From positions 4,816,001 through 4,880,000 of the forward strand of contig NZ_CP042593.1 in assembly GCF_007995155.1 (NCBI RefSeq): 64,000 nucleotides of DNA, given 5' to 3'. The translations under genes and the position numbers were made by a program. This DNA is from Cytobacillus dafuensis (GTDB taxonomy: Bacteria > Bacillota > Bacilli > Bacillales > Cytobacillaceae). Positions within the stretch are counted from its first letter, which is position 1, and the number at the start of each line of letters is the position of its first letter. This document shows positions 53,861 to 63,239 of this stretch, one piece after another. The notes below the pieces were generated by a model that was not told where the DNA came from, searched no databases, and was given only the letters and a program-made list of their open reading frames with translations.

Positions 53861-55462
53861 CTACACTGGATTCGATACTAATTGCTTCAAGCTAGGTACT
53901 CCATCTTCCACAACGAAAGAGGCACGTGTGTTGATTGAGGCACCTGGTCTTGTTACATATTTAACGACCTGATAATCTGTTTGCCAAATGTCTTGTGTCA
54001 CTTTACAGCGCACATATCCACGATAGTTATTAAAGAATTTAATATGCGGATTTTCCTTCAGGTACTGAGGTGTATTGCTGTTTACATCAGATCCGTCTCC
54101 ATTGGAAGTAATAGAAGTTCCAACAAACTCAACCCCCACATTTTTTGAATCAGGGTCATGGAAGTCTACCTTGATTTCATTTGCCCAGCTGGTATGAACA
54201 TCCCCGGTAAGAACAACGGCATTCTTAATATCGTTTTCAGCTATAAAGTCCACAATACGTTGGCGTGCGGCAGGATATCCATCCCAGGCATCCATACTTA
54301 CACTCTCTTCGTCAGGATCAAAATCACCATCGCGGTGAGCGAAGAAGACTTGTTGAGCGAGTACTTTCCATTTGGCCTGTGATACAGCCAATCCATTTAA
54401 TAACCATTGTTCCTGTTCCTCACCTAAAAGGGTACGGCTTGGATCCTCAGATTCAGAGGTTGGGGGTTTCCATCCATCTCCATTTGCCTGATCGTCTCGG
54501 TACTGCCTAGTATCTAAAACATTAAATTCTACTAAATTACCAAATGACAAACGGCGATACATTTGGATATCACTACCTTGCGGAAACGATGTACGGCGAA
54601 GCGGCATATGTTCGTAATAAGCTTGGAAAGCAGCAGCTCTCCGTTTCAAGAATTCTTCAGTTGGTTGTTTGTCTGGATCCTGCGGAATATCCCCCGCAAA
54701 GTTATTATCCACTTCATGGTCATCAAATGTCACGATCCATGGGAAATTAGCATGGGCAGCCTGTAAATCGCTATCCATTTTGTACAGAGCATAACGATTA
54801 CGATAATCATCAATCGTATAGATTTCAGGAGCAGTATAATTCAATGGACGAACCTTTGAATTAACACTTCCTTCGTAAATATAATCTCCAAGATGGACGA
54901 CCAAATCCAAGTCGTCCTGGGCCAGGTGTTGATAGGCTGTGAAAAAGCCGGTAGGCCAGTTTTGACAAGAAACAAAGGCAAAGTTAAGCTGATCAACCTC
55001 GCTATTATTGGCCGGTGCCGTCTTTGTTCTGCCTGTTGGACTGACTTCAGCGCGTACTGTAAATCGGTAATAATACCATGTGGAAGGTTTCAAGCCCTCA
55101 ACTTCTACATGGACAGAGTGGCCAAGTTGAGGCTTGGAAAGTTCAGTTCCTCTTTTGACGACTTTTTCAAAATCGGGATCAAGTGAGACTTCCCAATGGA
55201 CTGGGTATGGATGGTTATCCATGCCGCCCCCATTTAATGGATCCGGCGCAAGTCTTGTCCATAAGACAACCCCATCTGGTAGCGGGTCGCCAGAAGCAAT
55301 CCCTAATGTAAAGGGATATTGTAGTTTGTTAGATTTGTTGTTCTCTTCTGCTGACGCCGTCCCGATAGGCAACGAACTCACAATAGTCGCACCAAGAGCA
55401 ATTCCTATTCCCTTTCCCGTGCTTTTTAAGAATGTTCTACGATTATTGTCAAATTCTCTCAT
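53861..55462 (-). CDS. phoD: PhoD-family alkaline phosphatase/phosphodiesterase, Tat-exported
   Basis: The 533-residue protein has a twin-arginine signal (NRRTFLKS followed by a hydrophobic stretch and a cleavage-type site in TASAEE, residues 8-40). The PhoD catalytic domain shows FAFVSCQNW, DLVVHLGDYIYEG, FPWIVTFDDHEVDNNFAGD and VVLTGDVHTSWANEI, whose Asp, Cys and His residues bind iron and calcium. PhoD hydrolyses phosphodiesters such as wall teichoic acid. I placed the start at ATG 55462 (GGAGG ahead); the frame extends upstream without a site. In B. subtilis, phoD is followed by dedicated tatAd-tatCd genes; none are seen here. Confidence 0.93.
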   Translation of the reverse strand: MREFDNNRRTFLKSTGKGIGIALGATIVSSLPIGTASAEENNKSNKLQYPFTLGIASGDPLPDGVVLWTRLAPDPLNGGGMDNHPYPVHWEVSLDPDFEKVVKRGTELSKPQLGHSVHVEVEGLKPSTWYYYRFTVRAEVSPTGRTKTAPANNSEVDQLNFAFVSCQNWPTGFFTAYQHLAQDDLDLVVHLGDYIYEGSVNSKVRPLNYTAPEIYTIDDYRNRYALYKMDSDLQAAHANFPWIVTFDDHEVDNNFAGDIPQDPDKQPTEEFLKRRAAAFQAYYEHMPLRRTSFPQGSDIQMYRRLSFGNLVEFNVLDTRQYRDDQANGDGWKPPTSESEDPSRTLLGEEQEQWLLNGLAVSQAKWKVLAQQVFFAHRDGDFDPDEESVSMDAWDGYPAARQRIVDFIAENDIKNAVVLTGDVHTSWANEIKVDFHDPDSKNVGVEFVGTSITSNGDGSDVNSNTPQYLKENPHIKFFNNYRGYVRCKVTQDIWQTDYQVVKYVTRPGASINTRASFVVEDGVPSLKQLVSNPV

Positions 55463-55816
55463 ATTCATCCTCCTTTTGCGTTCATGGAAAAGTTTAGGCT
55501 CTAATTGTATGTAGAATTTGAACTTTTTGTAAAATATATGTAAATCGAATAAAAATGATAGATTAGGATTAATTTCCAACATGGAATATAAGGATAAAAG
55601 AAGCAGAGGAATTCCATTAAATAACAGAGGTTAAAGCAGAATGATTAAACGTAAGAGGATGTCTTTTTAACTAGATCTTCCAATAGAGATGTTATTTTGG
55701 AAATACTTTTTTAGTTTTATCCATTAATAAACAGGAAATATTGTTGCTGTTTATCAATGGATGAAAAATGAGTTATTTAGGTTTGTGTAATGGTTTCTTT
55801 CAAATTGACATATTTT
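55463..55816. other. phoD upstream region with a hairpin
   Basis: No gene is visible. ATCCATTAATAAACAG (55719-55734) and CTGTTTATCAATGGAT (55747-55762) form a 16-bp stem with one G-T pair between phoD and the end of the methyltransferase gene. It has no clear T run on either strand. I could not identify a Pho box with confidence. Confidence 0.5.
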
Positions 55817-55826
55817 TTAAAAGAAT

Positions 55827-56783
55827 TTACTTACATACAATCACTTCGCGAGTAAATGAACCTTTCTTAACGGCAGCCCGGTTCATAATGACAAATCCCG
55901 TATTTACGAGGATTTCATCAATTGGTTCAACGGTTACCACTACGACTTTTTTAGCAAACCTACGCGCACTTTGGAGCATTTCAGTCTTCTCTTCTAGCGT
56001 GATGACAGAACACAAATTATAGGGTAAATCGATTATCGCTACATCATATTGATTTGTGACGTCACGGATATCTGCTAGTTTCACTTCACTAGACAGCCCA
56101 AAATGTGCGATATTTTCTCTTGCTCCACCAAGAACAAGAGGGTTTCTGTCACTCCCCACTATATCAATTCCCATTGATAAAGCTTCCACTAGGACGGTTC
56201 CAATTCCACAGCAAGGGTCAATGGCCTTTATCCCACTTGGATTAGGAACAGCGATATTTACAACAGCTCTTGCCATACGTGTATTAAGCGCAGTAGAGTA
56301 ACTATGTGGCTTCTGTTGATGCCGCAACCAAACAGGCTCACTCTTAACATAGTCACCGAATACCCATCTTCCGTTTACTACCATGACGCCAAACAATCGA
56401 TCTGGGTGATGAAGATCAGCCACACCGTTAATATGTAATCCAATATCCTTCTCAATGGCACGCCGGTTTTCAAATCCTGCCTTTTCCGTTTTTGAACGAT
56501 CACCATTTTTTACATATACTACTTTATACGTTTCACCAGTCACTTGTAAGGATTCTACTTGTTTGAGGAGATTTTGAAGGCTTTCCTCCTCATAAATGAC
56601 AGAAATTCTTTCCTTAATAAACGGACTTCGACTAGGATCAATCTTTACATGACTTTCCACAATGCTAGTTTGAGGCTCACGCCCAAATAATGAACGCATT
56701 TCCAAAGCACATAATGAGCGTTCCTCTTCATAACAGTTGTATGTATATATATAGGTCGTTAATTTTTTGTCTTTACTACCCAA
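55827..56783 (-). CDS. TRM11-like SAM-dependent RNA methyltransferase
   Basis: The 318-residue protein has an N-terminal substrate domain (about 1-160) and a Rossmann methyltransferase domain with AIDPCCGIGTVLVEALSMGIDIVG (motif I) near 190 and IIDLPYNLCS, a form of the (N/D)PPY motif that targets an exocyclic base amine. The family modifies tRNA or rRNA. It starts with TTG behind AAAGGATGAG. The GIY-YIG gene precedes it on the same strand, about 90 bp away. A decayed copy of the same locus lies at 44799. Confidence 0.87.
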   Translation of the reverse strand: MGSKDKKLTTYIYTYNCYEEERSLCALEMRSLFGREPQTSIVESHVKIDPSRSPFIKERISVIYEEESLQNLLKQVESLQVTGETYKVVYVKNGDRSKTEKAGFENRRAIEKDIGLHINGVADLHHPDRLFGVMVVNGRWVFGDYVKSEPVWLRHQQKPHSYSTALNTRMARAVVNIAVPNPSGIKAIDPCCGIGTVLVEALSMGIDIVGSDRNPLVLGGARENIAHFGLSSEVKLADIRDVTNQYDVAIIDLPYNLCSVITLEEKTEMLQSARRFAKKVVVVTVEPIDEILVNTGFVIMNRAAVKKGSFTREVIVCK

Positions 56784-56870
56784 CAGTTCTCATCCTTTAA
56801 TCGATCTAATGATAAAAGGCAATAGGTATGATCTAATTTGACTACACCTATTGCCTCTCCTGACGAAGCT

Positions 56871-57227
56871 TTACTTATAAAACACTTTATCGATATTGTA
56901 CTTAGACTTTAATTCATTAATAATATGCGTTTCGTAAATTTCTCTATGTACAGGGTCTTCAATAACACAAACTTCAATTTTAGTGACTTCATCTCTATGC
57001 ATTTTGATTGGGGATACAGTATCCTCAAAATGCTTTTTAATTCTTGGTCTCAGCTTCCTTGCTTTCCCAACAAATAATAGCTCATGTTTATTGTTATAAA
57101 ACATAAAAATACCACCCTTATCTCTAGGGATAAGATGAAAATCAGTAAACCCATAGATATTACTTAGCTCAGGATTCTTCTGTTTCGTAATGGTCACACT
57201 TGGTTTTGGAATCGTTATGTTTATCAT
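56871..57227 (-). CDS. GIY-YIG nuclease family protein
   Basis: The 118-residue protein shows a GIY-YIG core in modified form: GGIFMFYNNKHELLFVGKARKLRPRIKKHF, with the Arg of the second strand-helix unit, and ETHIINELKSKYNIDKV carrying the metal Glu position. It resembles the small UvrC-N-like proteins of Bacillus. It lies next to the att-like sequence at 57291 and the methyltransferase gene, the pair also found decayed at site C. Whether it plays a part in element mobility is unknown. Confidence 0.85.
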   Translation of the reverse strand: MINITIPKPSVTITKQKNPELSNIYGFTDFHLIPRDKGGIFMFYNNKHELLFVGKARKLRPRIKKHFEDTVSPIKMHRDEVTKIEVCVIEDPVHREIYETHIINELKSKYNIDKVFYK

Positions 57228-57290
57228 TTACGTTCACTTCCTCTTTCAATATCTCATTAAATGCTATCATAATAGGAATTAAAAAACTAA

Positions 57291-57312
57291 TTTACTTATG
57301 ATATGGTTCTCC
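57291..57312. other. rlmH 3'-end-like att sequence (site B)
   Basis: TACTTATGATATGGTTCTCC at 57293-57312 reads on the minus strand GGA GAA CCA TAT CAT AAG TA(A), that is Gly-Glu-Pro-Tyr-His-Lys-stop, as at the rlmH end. From memory, the S. aureus SCC attachment core TTATGATAAGCTTCTCC differs at only two positions. Flanks carry AAAAAACTAATTT on the left and AAATGCGATTTTT on the right, an imperfect inverted repeat. Confidence 0.85.
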
Positions 57313-57590
57313 GTGACTGCTCTAAATGCGATTTTTATTCTTCAGTATTACTTACAACATAATCAAATTGTATTCCATGCCAATCCCTTATTATAAGTTG
57401 TTGGATTGAAGCGCCTAATAATAAGATTGCAAAATACGTTAATAGATGCGTATGCAAAGCTTGTCGAAAATTTTTGTAAATTAATTCTATATAATGACAG
57501 AATCAAACAAAATCACCCCATTGTAGTATAAATTAGGGAATTATATAATAATAATTGTTAGAAAATTCTCAAAACAAAAGGGGGATATTA

Positions 57591-58943
57591 ATGAAAAAAA
57601 AATTCATTGCAGGTGCATTAACGGTAACATTGAGTGCTGCTGCCTTTCTTGGTAGCTTTGGGGTTGGACATGCTCAATCAGTGGACAAGAACTACATAGT
57701 TGTCTTTAAATCAGATACGAATCTCCCATCAAACTATTTAGAAGTAATTCAAAAATCTGGTGGTAAAGTAAAAAAAGCTTTACCTAATTTGGGTGCTGTT
57801 AAGGTAACTTCAGAAAACCCTACTTTCTTGTCTGAAATCCAAAAAAGTTCAAATGTTTTGGATGCTGGTTTTGAGAGTACGATTTATCCCGAAGCACCTG
57901 TAGATGTTGAATTTCTCCAAGAAGGATTCTCTGCCTCATCTGCAAATGATCTTTATAACACCTACCAATGGGATATAAAGCAAGTAACAAACAATGGTGC
58001 ATCTTGGAATATGACAGGAGGAACAGGAAAATCTACTAATAATAAAGATATTATAGTCGCTGTAGTAGATACAGGTATCGATTTTACTCATGCAGATATA
58101 AAGGACAACTATGCATACGGAAAGTCTTTTGTTCCTGGTATAGAGAGTCCAATGGATGAAGATGGTCATGGTACGCATGTTGCTGGATCCATTGCAGGCA
58201 ATGGTAGAGTATTAGGAATCGGTCCTGAACTAAAGGTCGCTGCGTATCGAGTATTTGGCCCTGATGGTGGAGCTGCCACTTCTGATATTGCCAATGCTCT
58301 AATGACTGCTGCTGATGATAATGTTGATGTCGTAAACATGTCATTAGGTGGATATGATTGGTTCCAAAATCCAGAATATGCAACCAAGGAAATTGTTGCA
58401 GACGTTCGTTTATTTAACCGTGCAATCCAATATGCTATTAAAAAGGGAGTAACAGTTGTGGGCTCAGCTGGAAATGCAGGAGTGGACATTTCAAGTCCAG
58501 GGAAGCTTTCAGGAGATGATAAGGGAGCAACACATAGAAGCCCAAGTAGCCAGTCTTTGATTCGTGTATCTGCCGGCGGAGCTGAGAAGAATCTAACTTA
58601 CTATTCGAACTATGGTGTAGGTAAAATTGATGTAATCGCTCCTGGTGGTGATTATGGTACTGCTTGGCTAGAAACAGGCGATCCAGCATTAAGAGATCGA
58701 AATAAATTATGTCTATCTACTGTTCCAGGTGGATATGCTTTTTATGCAGGAACATCCATGGCTGCTCCTAAAACGGCAGGACTTGCTGGTGTAATTATTG
58801 CAAAATATGGAAAGGACGTTTTAAGTCCTTCTCAAGTTAAACATATTATCCAAAGCTCTGCTGATGACTGGTTTAAGCCGGGATATGATGGAGAATCTGG
58901 ATTTGGTTCTATTAATGCAGTAAATGCTTTAAATAGAAAATAA
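57591..58943 (+). CDS. Secreted subtilisin-family (S8) serine protease
   Basis: The 450-residue preproprotein has a signal peptide (KKKFIAGALTVTLSAAAFLG, cleavage after GHA near residue 29) and an I9-type propeptide (YIVVFKSDTNLPSNYLEVIQ). The catalytic domain has Asp in VAVVDTGIDFTHAD (about 155), His in DGHGTHVAGSIAG (about 192) and Ser in YAGTSMAAPKTAG (about 387). No wall anchor is seen. The ATG at 57591 follows AGGGGGAT. It is the only gene between att sequences B and A, so it forms a one-gene cassette. Confidence 0.95.
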   Translation: MKKKFIAGALTVTLSAAAFLGSFGVGHAQSVDKNYIVVFKSDTNLPSNYLEVIQKSGGKVKKALPNLGAVKVTSENPTFLSEIQKSSNVLDAGFESTIYPEAPVDVEFLQEGFSASSANDLYNTYQWDIKQVTNNGASWNMTGGTGKSTNNKDIIVAVVDTGIDFTHADIKDNYAYGKSFVPGIESPMDEDGHGTHVAGSIAGNGRVLGIGPELKVAAYRVFGPDGGAATSDIANALMTAADDNVDVVNMSLGGYDWFQNPEYATKEIVADVRLFNRAIQYAIKKGVTVVGSAGNAGVDISSPGKLSGDDKGATHRSPSSQSLIRVSAGGAEKNLTYYSNYGVGKIDVIAPGGDYGTAWLETGDPALRDRNKLCLSTVPGGYAFYAGTSMAAPKTAGLAGVIIAKYGKDVLSPSQVKHIIQSSADDWFKPGYDGESGFGSINAVNALNRK

Positions 58944-59012
58944 AATCGTAATAATTCAAATGTATGAACAAAAGGGTTATTTGAGATATAGCTAAATAGA
59001 ACCATCTAGTAG

Positions 59013-59046
59013 GTAAAAAGGATCTGACGAATCGATCCTTTTTACT
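59013..59046 (+). terminator. Terminator after the protease gene
   Basis: GTAAAAAGGATC and GATCCTTTTTAC form a perfect 12-bp stem with a nine-base loop, followed by TTTG. Confidence 0.8.
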
Positions 59047-59071
59047 TTGTTTTTTAATAACGCTTAATTCT

Positions 59072-59095
59072 TCTCTATTTATGGTACGGTTCACC
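59072..59095. other. rlmH 3' end, presumed attachment site (site A)
   Basis: TATTTATGGTACGGTTCACC, the last codons of rlmH on the minus strand (GGT GAA CCG TAC CAT AAA TAG), is the chromosomal counterpart of copies B, C and D. The SCC elements of staphylococci integrate at exactly this part of rlmH. Confidence 0.75.
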
Positions 59096-59554
59096 CCTAA
59101 TAATCCTAAACGCCCGATAAATCTGTTCCACCAAAACCAATTTCATCAACTGATGCGGAAATGTCATCTTCGAAAAGCTTAATTTCTCATCCGCCCGCTT
59201 CAACACTTCCTCACTCAACCCAAGCGATCCACCAATTACAAACGCTACTTTACTTTTTCCGTAAGTGGCTAGCTTATCCATTCCATCAGCCAGCTCTTCT
59301 GATGATTTCATTTTCCCATCAATTGCAAGGGCAATGACGTGGGCATCTGGGTTGATTTTTGCTAAGATGCGTTCGCCTTCCTTTTGTTTGACTTTCAGCA
59401 TTTCCAATTCGCTAAGTTCTTCTGGCGCTTTTTCATCCGGAACTTCGATAATGTCCATTTTGGCATAGGCTGAAAGTCTCTTTAAATATTCATCTATTCC
59501 TTGCTTTAAATATTTTTCTTTTAGTTTTCCAACGGTAATAATGGAGATATTCAC
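59075..59554 (-). CDS. rlmH: 23S rRNA pseudouridine-1915 N3-methyltransferase
   Basis: The 159-residue SPOUT methyltransferase begins [20 protein letters not shown], has [14 protein letters not shown] and the SAM knot [18 protein letters not shown], and ends with the invariant [14 protein letters not shown]. It modifies nucleotide 1915 of 23S rRNA. GTG start behind GAGGATTAC. Its 3' end is the boundary between the core region to the right and accessory DNA to the left. Confidence 0.97.
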   Translation of the reverse strand: MNISIITVGKLKEKYLKQGIDEYLKRLSAYAKMDIIEVPDEKAPEELSELEMLKVKQKEGERILAKINPDAHVIALAIDGKMKSSEELADGMDKLATYGKSKVAFVIGGSLGLSEEVLKRADEKLSFSKMTFPHQLMKLVLVEQIYRAFRIIRGEPYHK

Positions 59555-59634
59555 ACGTAATCCTCACTTTACAAACAAGATATCCACATAAGTTATACAC
59601 ATATCCACATTTTCTATCCACATATTGTGTGGGA

Positions 59635-59796
59635 TCATTCGTTCGCCACAAGATATACTGCCGAATTTCGACAATATTCACAGGCTGTTGATAACTTTTC
59701 CTCCTCTGAAATCTTGGTTAAAATCGGGAAGGTTTCGTGCTCGTCAACGACTGTATCTATTGCTATATCAATGTGTTCCTCACAACTATAAATCAT
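59635..59796 (-). CDS. yyzF: CxxH/CxxC small protein (YyzF-like)
   Basis: The 53-residue protein carries CEEH near residue 5 and CEYC near residue 39, the pair that defines the CxxH/CxxC family, and probably binds one zinc. The ATG at 59796 follows AAAGGATTGGAG; the frame is open ten codons further up. The location between htrC and rlmH is the same as in Bacillus. The function is unknown. Confidence 0.85.
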   Translation of the reverse strand: MIYSCEEHIDIAIDTVVDEHETFPILTKISEEEKLSTACEYCRNSAVYLVANE

Positions 59797-59992
59797 TTTC
59801 TCCAATCCTTTCATATAAAAATACACCTATTCTCATTATTCGAATTGTGGATAATTTCTATTAATTTTATTTTTTTCACTTATCCACACTACATCTTAAC
59901 AAAACAGAACCTAAATCGAAAGTGTCGACCCCTATCCAATGTTATGCACAATGTTAATATCCGTCTTTTTCCCTATTAGAAAAACTTGGCGT

Positions 59993-60027
59993 TAAAAAAA
60001 CAGGAAAGCACTTTCTTCGCTTTCCTG
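59993..60027 (-). terminator. Terminator after htrC
   Basis: On the minus strand CAGGAAAGC-GAAGAAAGT-GCTTTCCTG is followed by eight T. The 19 bases just beyond (59975-59993) match 38252-38270. Confidence 0.88.
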
Positions 60028-60045
60028 CCCCTCAAAACGATTTAA

Positions 60046-61269
60046 TTATAACGTCTCTTCACTTAGCTTCATGGTTGTCTTATGAATCTTTCCACCACGG
60101 TAATATTTTATCTCTAATTGGTCGCCAATTTTCTTTTTATTATAGAGAAGCTTTCTAAGATCGACAACATCATAGATTTTTTCTCCATCCATTTCAACGA
60201 TGACATCAAGCTCCTTTAATCCTGCTTGAGCAGCTGGTCCGTTCGGTACAACCCTTCTTAGCGCCACACCATAATTGACATCACTTGGCAATTTTAAGGT
60301 TTCAAGCTGATGATACCTAGAAATCTCATTCACTGATACTAATTCTACGCCCATATAAGGTCTTTTCACTTCTCCGAATTTCTCTAAATCATTGATGATC
60401 GGCTGAGCAGAATTAATCGGAATCGCCAATCCAATGCCTTCTACCGCTTGCTGAGCAATTTTCATCGAGTTAATGCCGATGACTTGGCCTTTAATATTGA
60501 CTAAAGCTCCTCCACTATTTCCTGGGTTGATCGCAGCATCAGTTTGTAATACGTCTGCGTTCCAGTCCGCAACCCCATCTTCATTAATATCTACAGGGAT
60601 TGTACGCTCAACTCCGGAAATAATTCCTTGTGTAACAGAACCTGAGAATGTCTGGCCAAGAGGATTTCCAATTGCAATAACTGGCTCGCCAGGCTTTAAA
60701 GCATCCGAGTTGCCAAACTCAGCAATTTTTTTCACACTTTTTTCATCAATTTCAAGAACGGCAAGGTCCGTCCATATATCACTGCCTCTAAGCGCAGCGG
60801 GCACCTTAGTCCCATCTGCGAAAGTAACCTCGATCTTGTTGGCGTTCTCAATCACATGATGATTTGTCACAACATACGCTTTGTTACCAGCCTTTTTATA
60901 AATCACGCCTGATCCAGTCCCAGCCGGTTCATTCACACTGCCGCCTTCTCCCCAGAAGCTGGTCGTTTGAATATTGGTTACTCCAACAACAGCATCTCCT
61001 GCTTTATCCACCGCTTTTGTCACATCTGATACTACATTTAAGGATACATTTTGTGTAGGAAGATTCCCTTTATTACCGGCGTTTTCCTGCACCTGCTCAT
61101 CCGGCTGCGCAGAAAATGGAAAAACATCAGAACCTGAAATTATCGGGATGGCAATAATGACAAGAATGGCACCTAAAATTACCCCAACAAGGCTCGCCAA
61201 AAAATAACCGCCCTTATTTCCCTTTTGCTTCTTATTACTGTTTTCATAATCTTGATCATAGTAACCCAT
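60046..61269 (-). CDS. htrC: HtrA-like membrane serine protease
   Basis: The 407-residue protein has a short cytoplasmic tail rich in Lys/Gln, one membrane segment (about 22-45, YFLASLVGVILGAILVIIAI) and an S1C trypsin-like domain with His in VVTNHHVIENANK, Asp in DIWTDLAVLEI and Ser in NPGNSGGALVN. A C-terminal PDZ domain follows (GVALRRVVPNGPAAQAGLKELD). It corresponds to HtrC (YyxA) of the wal region and acts on proteins outside the membrane. The ATG follows GAAAGGAA. Confidence 0.95.
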   Translation of the reverse strand: MGYYDQDYENSNKKQKGNKGGYFLASLVGVILGAILVIIAIPIISGSDVFPFSAQPDEQVQENAGNKGNLPTQNVSLNVVSDVTKAVDKAGDAVVGVTNIQTTSFWGEGGSVNEPAGTGSGVIYKKAGNKAYVVTNHHVIENANKIEVTFADGTKVPAALRGSDIWTDLAVLEIDEKSVKKIAEFGNSDALKPGEPVIAIGNPLGQTFSGSVTQGIISGVERTIPVDINEDGVADWNADVLQTDAAINPGNSGGALVNIKGQVIGINSMKIAQQAVEGIGLAIPINSAQPIINDLEKFGEVKRPYMGVELVSVNEISRYHQLETLKLPSDVNYGVALRRVVPNGPAAQAGLKELDVIVEMDGEKIYDVVDLRKLLYNKKKIGDQLEIKYYRGGKIHKTTMKLSEETL

Positions 61270-61387
61270 ACTGGACCATTCCTTTCCTCATTCTTAACTA
61301 ATGGTGTAAGAAATAAGTGCTAAGATTTATTCTTCCTCCTAATTCAATATTATAATCCATCATTTTAAAGAATCTACTAAAAATCCA

Positions 61388-61520
61388 TAAAGAAAACTCG
61401 CCGATTGGCGAGCCTTGGAAAGGCGAAGACAGAGGCGTAGTTGCACTTATACTTAATTCCTAAAATTGGCAAATACGTCGAATCATCTTCTGCGCTGGCA
61501 ATTTATACTTTCTTAACGTA
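61388..61520. repeat. Dispersed intergenic repeat, copy R3
   Basis: This is a complete copy of about 130 bp matching R2 at 33492 nearly base for base (TAAAGAAAACTCGCC at the start, CTGGCAATTTATACTTTC near the end). It lies between the walJ terminator and the htrC promoter region, in the same orientation as R1 and R2. Confidence 0.92.
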
Positions 61521-61521
61521 C

Positions 61522-61597
61522 TAAAAAAAGCCTATAGGTACGCGTTCAGAAAGTGATTCAATAAACAAATCAATTTTCTGTCCGTGTACCCTATAGA
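61522..61597 (-). terminator. Terminator of the wal operon
   Basis: On the minus strand a long imperfect stem (CTATAGGGTACACGGACAG with CTGAACGCGTACCTATAG) ends in seven T, 35 bp past walJ. Confidence 0.8.
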
Positions 61598-61631
61598 CTT
61601 TCTCATCCGTACTCTTTTAACCATTCAATCC

Positions 61632-62426
61632 TTAGACCGCTGTTAAGGCAGTCGGAATCTTCGGATCTGTATCATACAATTCGAACTGCTCTCCTACAAT
61701 AATTCCTTTGCTTTCGAGTGTTTGTGATACAGACATTCTCGCTAAATCCTTCATATTATTATCCTGGCTTAAATGAGCTAAATAAATCCGCTTCGTCCGA
61801 TCCCCAGCCACTTCGCCCATCGCAATTGCTGCATCCTCATTGGACACATGGCCGACATCACTTAAAATTCTTCTCTTAATACTCCATGGGTAACGTCCCA
61901 TTCTGAGCATCTGAACATCATGATTGCTTTCAAACACATAAGCATCCGCGTTAGAAATCAGTCCCTTCATCCGATCACTGACATAGCCTGTATCGGTAAT
62001 TAAGACAAGCTTCTTGCCTTGGTGATGAAAGACATAGAACATCGGATCTGCAGCATCATGTGATACGCCGAAGGATTCAATCTCTAAAGAGCCAAATGCT
62101 TTCACTGTCTCCATCTCAAAGGTAAATTTCTGTTCCACAGGGACTTGTCCGATTAAATTGTCCATCGCCTTCCATGTCTTCTCATTTGCGTAGACCGGCA
62201 ATTTATACTTGCGGGCAAGCACCCCGACTCCTTTAATATGGTCGCTATGCTCATGTGTCACTAATAATCCGGAGAGTTTCCCCATATCTCGATCAATCTT
62301 TTGAAATAAAGCTTCCATCTGCTTTCCGCTCAATCCCGCATCAACCAAAAATGAATGGTCCTCCGTCTCGACAAAGACGGCATTCCCCGTACTTCCGCTC
62401 GCGAGAACGCTGAATTGTAAAGACAT
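61632..62426 (-). CDS. walJ: MBL-fold hydrolase WalJ (YycJ)
   Basis: The 264-residue protein has the MBL motif [21 protein letters not shown] near residue 55, ITDTGYVSD near 145 and [32 protein letters not shown], which are distinctive of YycJ. It is a conserved member of the WalRK operon; a link to DNA replication or nuclease activity has been proposed. It starts seven bases after walI. Confidence 0.96.
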   Translation of the reverse strand: MSLQFSVLASGSTGNAVFVETEDHSFLVDAGLSGKQMEALFQKIDRDMGKLSGLLVTHEHSDHIKGVGVLARKYKLPVYANEKTWKAMDNLIGQVPVEQKFTFEMETVKAFGSLEIESFGVSHDAADPMFYVFHHQGKKLVLITDTGYVSDRMKGLISNADAYVFESNHDVQMLRMGRYPWSIKRRILSDVGHVSNEDAAIAMGEVAGDRTKRIYLAHLSQDNNMKDLARMSVSQTLESKGIIVGEQFELYDTDPKIPTALTAV

Positions 62427-62432
62427 ATTCTC

Positions 62433-63239
62433 TCACTCCACTATATTTTTATCTTCGGTGTTTAATTGGAAAATCTGACCCTCGAAGGCATTGACAAATA
62501 AATCCTCTTTACCGTCAATGACAAATCGCCATGCAGGTGTCAAAACCTGTGACGTGTTCGTTTGAACAAAAGTATAATACCCTAGCTCAACCTTTGTAAT
62601 TTTAGTCTTAGGCTCCAGAGAACCATTTTCATACAATGCTTCAATGGCCTTTAAAGGTTGAATAATCTTCTCTTCTTTAGATAGCTCTTCAATATCTTCA
62701 AGCATCGTTTGCCGATAGGATGCAATATCATTTTCTCCATCAGTCAAGTAGATGGCCAATTGACCGCTATTATTATGGTAAAAAACCTTATCGTTGAATT
62801 GCTGATAATAATAAATTACATTATCTTTCTTCTTCCAAAAACGATATTGATCTCCATTCAAAACATTATTTTTGACAAAGGAATTGACATCTGCCACTTC
62901 AAACTTATCTTTGAGCTCATACGGTTTATCAAGCTTAGACACTAAGGCATTGTCCGAGCTCACTTCAAGCTCCTGGCCTTTTAACTTTGTTTTCTCTAGC
63001 GATTCGATTAGCTCATTATTGAAATTCTTCGGTTTCGCACTTAAATACATATCTTTCGTATGGTTTTTCGGAAGCTCTTTATACTCAATCTCGTCAGCCT
63101 TAAGCCGCTTTTCAAAGGATGCTTCCGTTATATATTCATACTGACTCGAATCCTTCAATGTAAAGAATTCATACATTAAGTAAATATCAAGGACAAGGAA
63201 GGTTAAGATGAAAATAGTTTTGATCCTACTCCAATCCAC
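62433..63239 (-). CDS. walI: WalI (YycI), regulator of the WalK sensor kinase
   Basis: The 268-residue protein starts MDWSRIKTIFILTFLVLDIYLMYEFF, the typical YycI membrane anchor (about 8-26), followed by an extracytoplasmic domain with QYNDK-like beta strands and the YycH/YycI end FVIDGKEDLFVNAFEGQIFQ. With WalH it controls WalK at the membrane. It overlaps walH by 14 bp. Confidence 0.95.
   Translation of the reverse strand: MDWSRIKTIFILTFLVLDIYLMYEFFTLKDSSQYEYITEASFEKRLKADEIEYKELPKNHTKDMYLSAKPKNFNNELIESLEKTKLKGQELEVSSDNALVSKLDKPYELKDKFEVADVNSFVKNNVLNGDQYRFWKKKDNVIYYYQQFNDKVFYHNNSGQLAIYLTDGENDIASYRQTMLEDIEELSKEEKIIQPLKAIEALYENGSLEPKTKITKVELGYYTFVQTNTSQVLTPAWRFVIDGKEDLFVNAFEGQIFQLNTEDKNIVE

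Noticed and set aside
57936..58689. Several minus-strand frames opposite the subtilisin gene
   Set aside because: They are His/Leu-rich reverse translations of the protease gene without ribosome sites.
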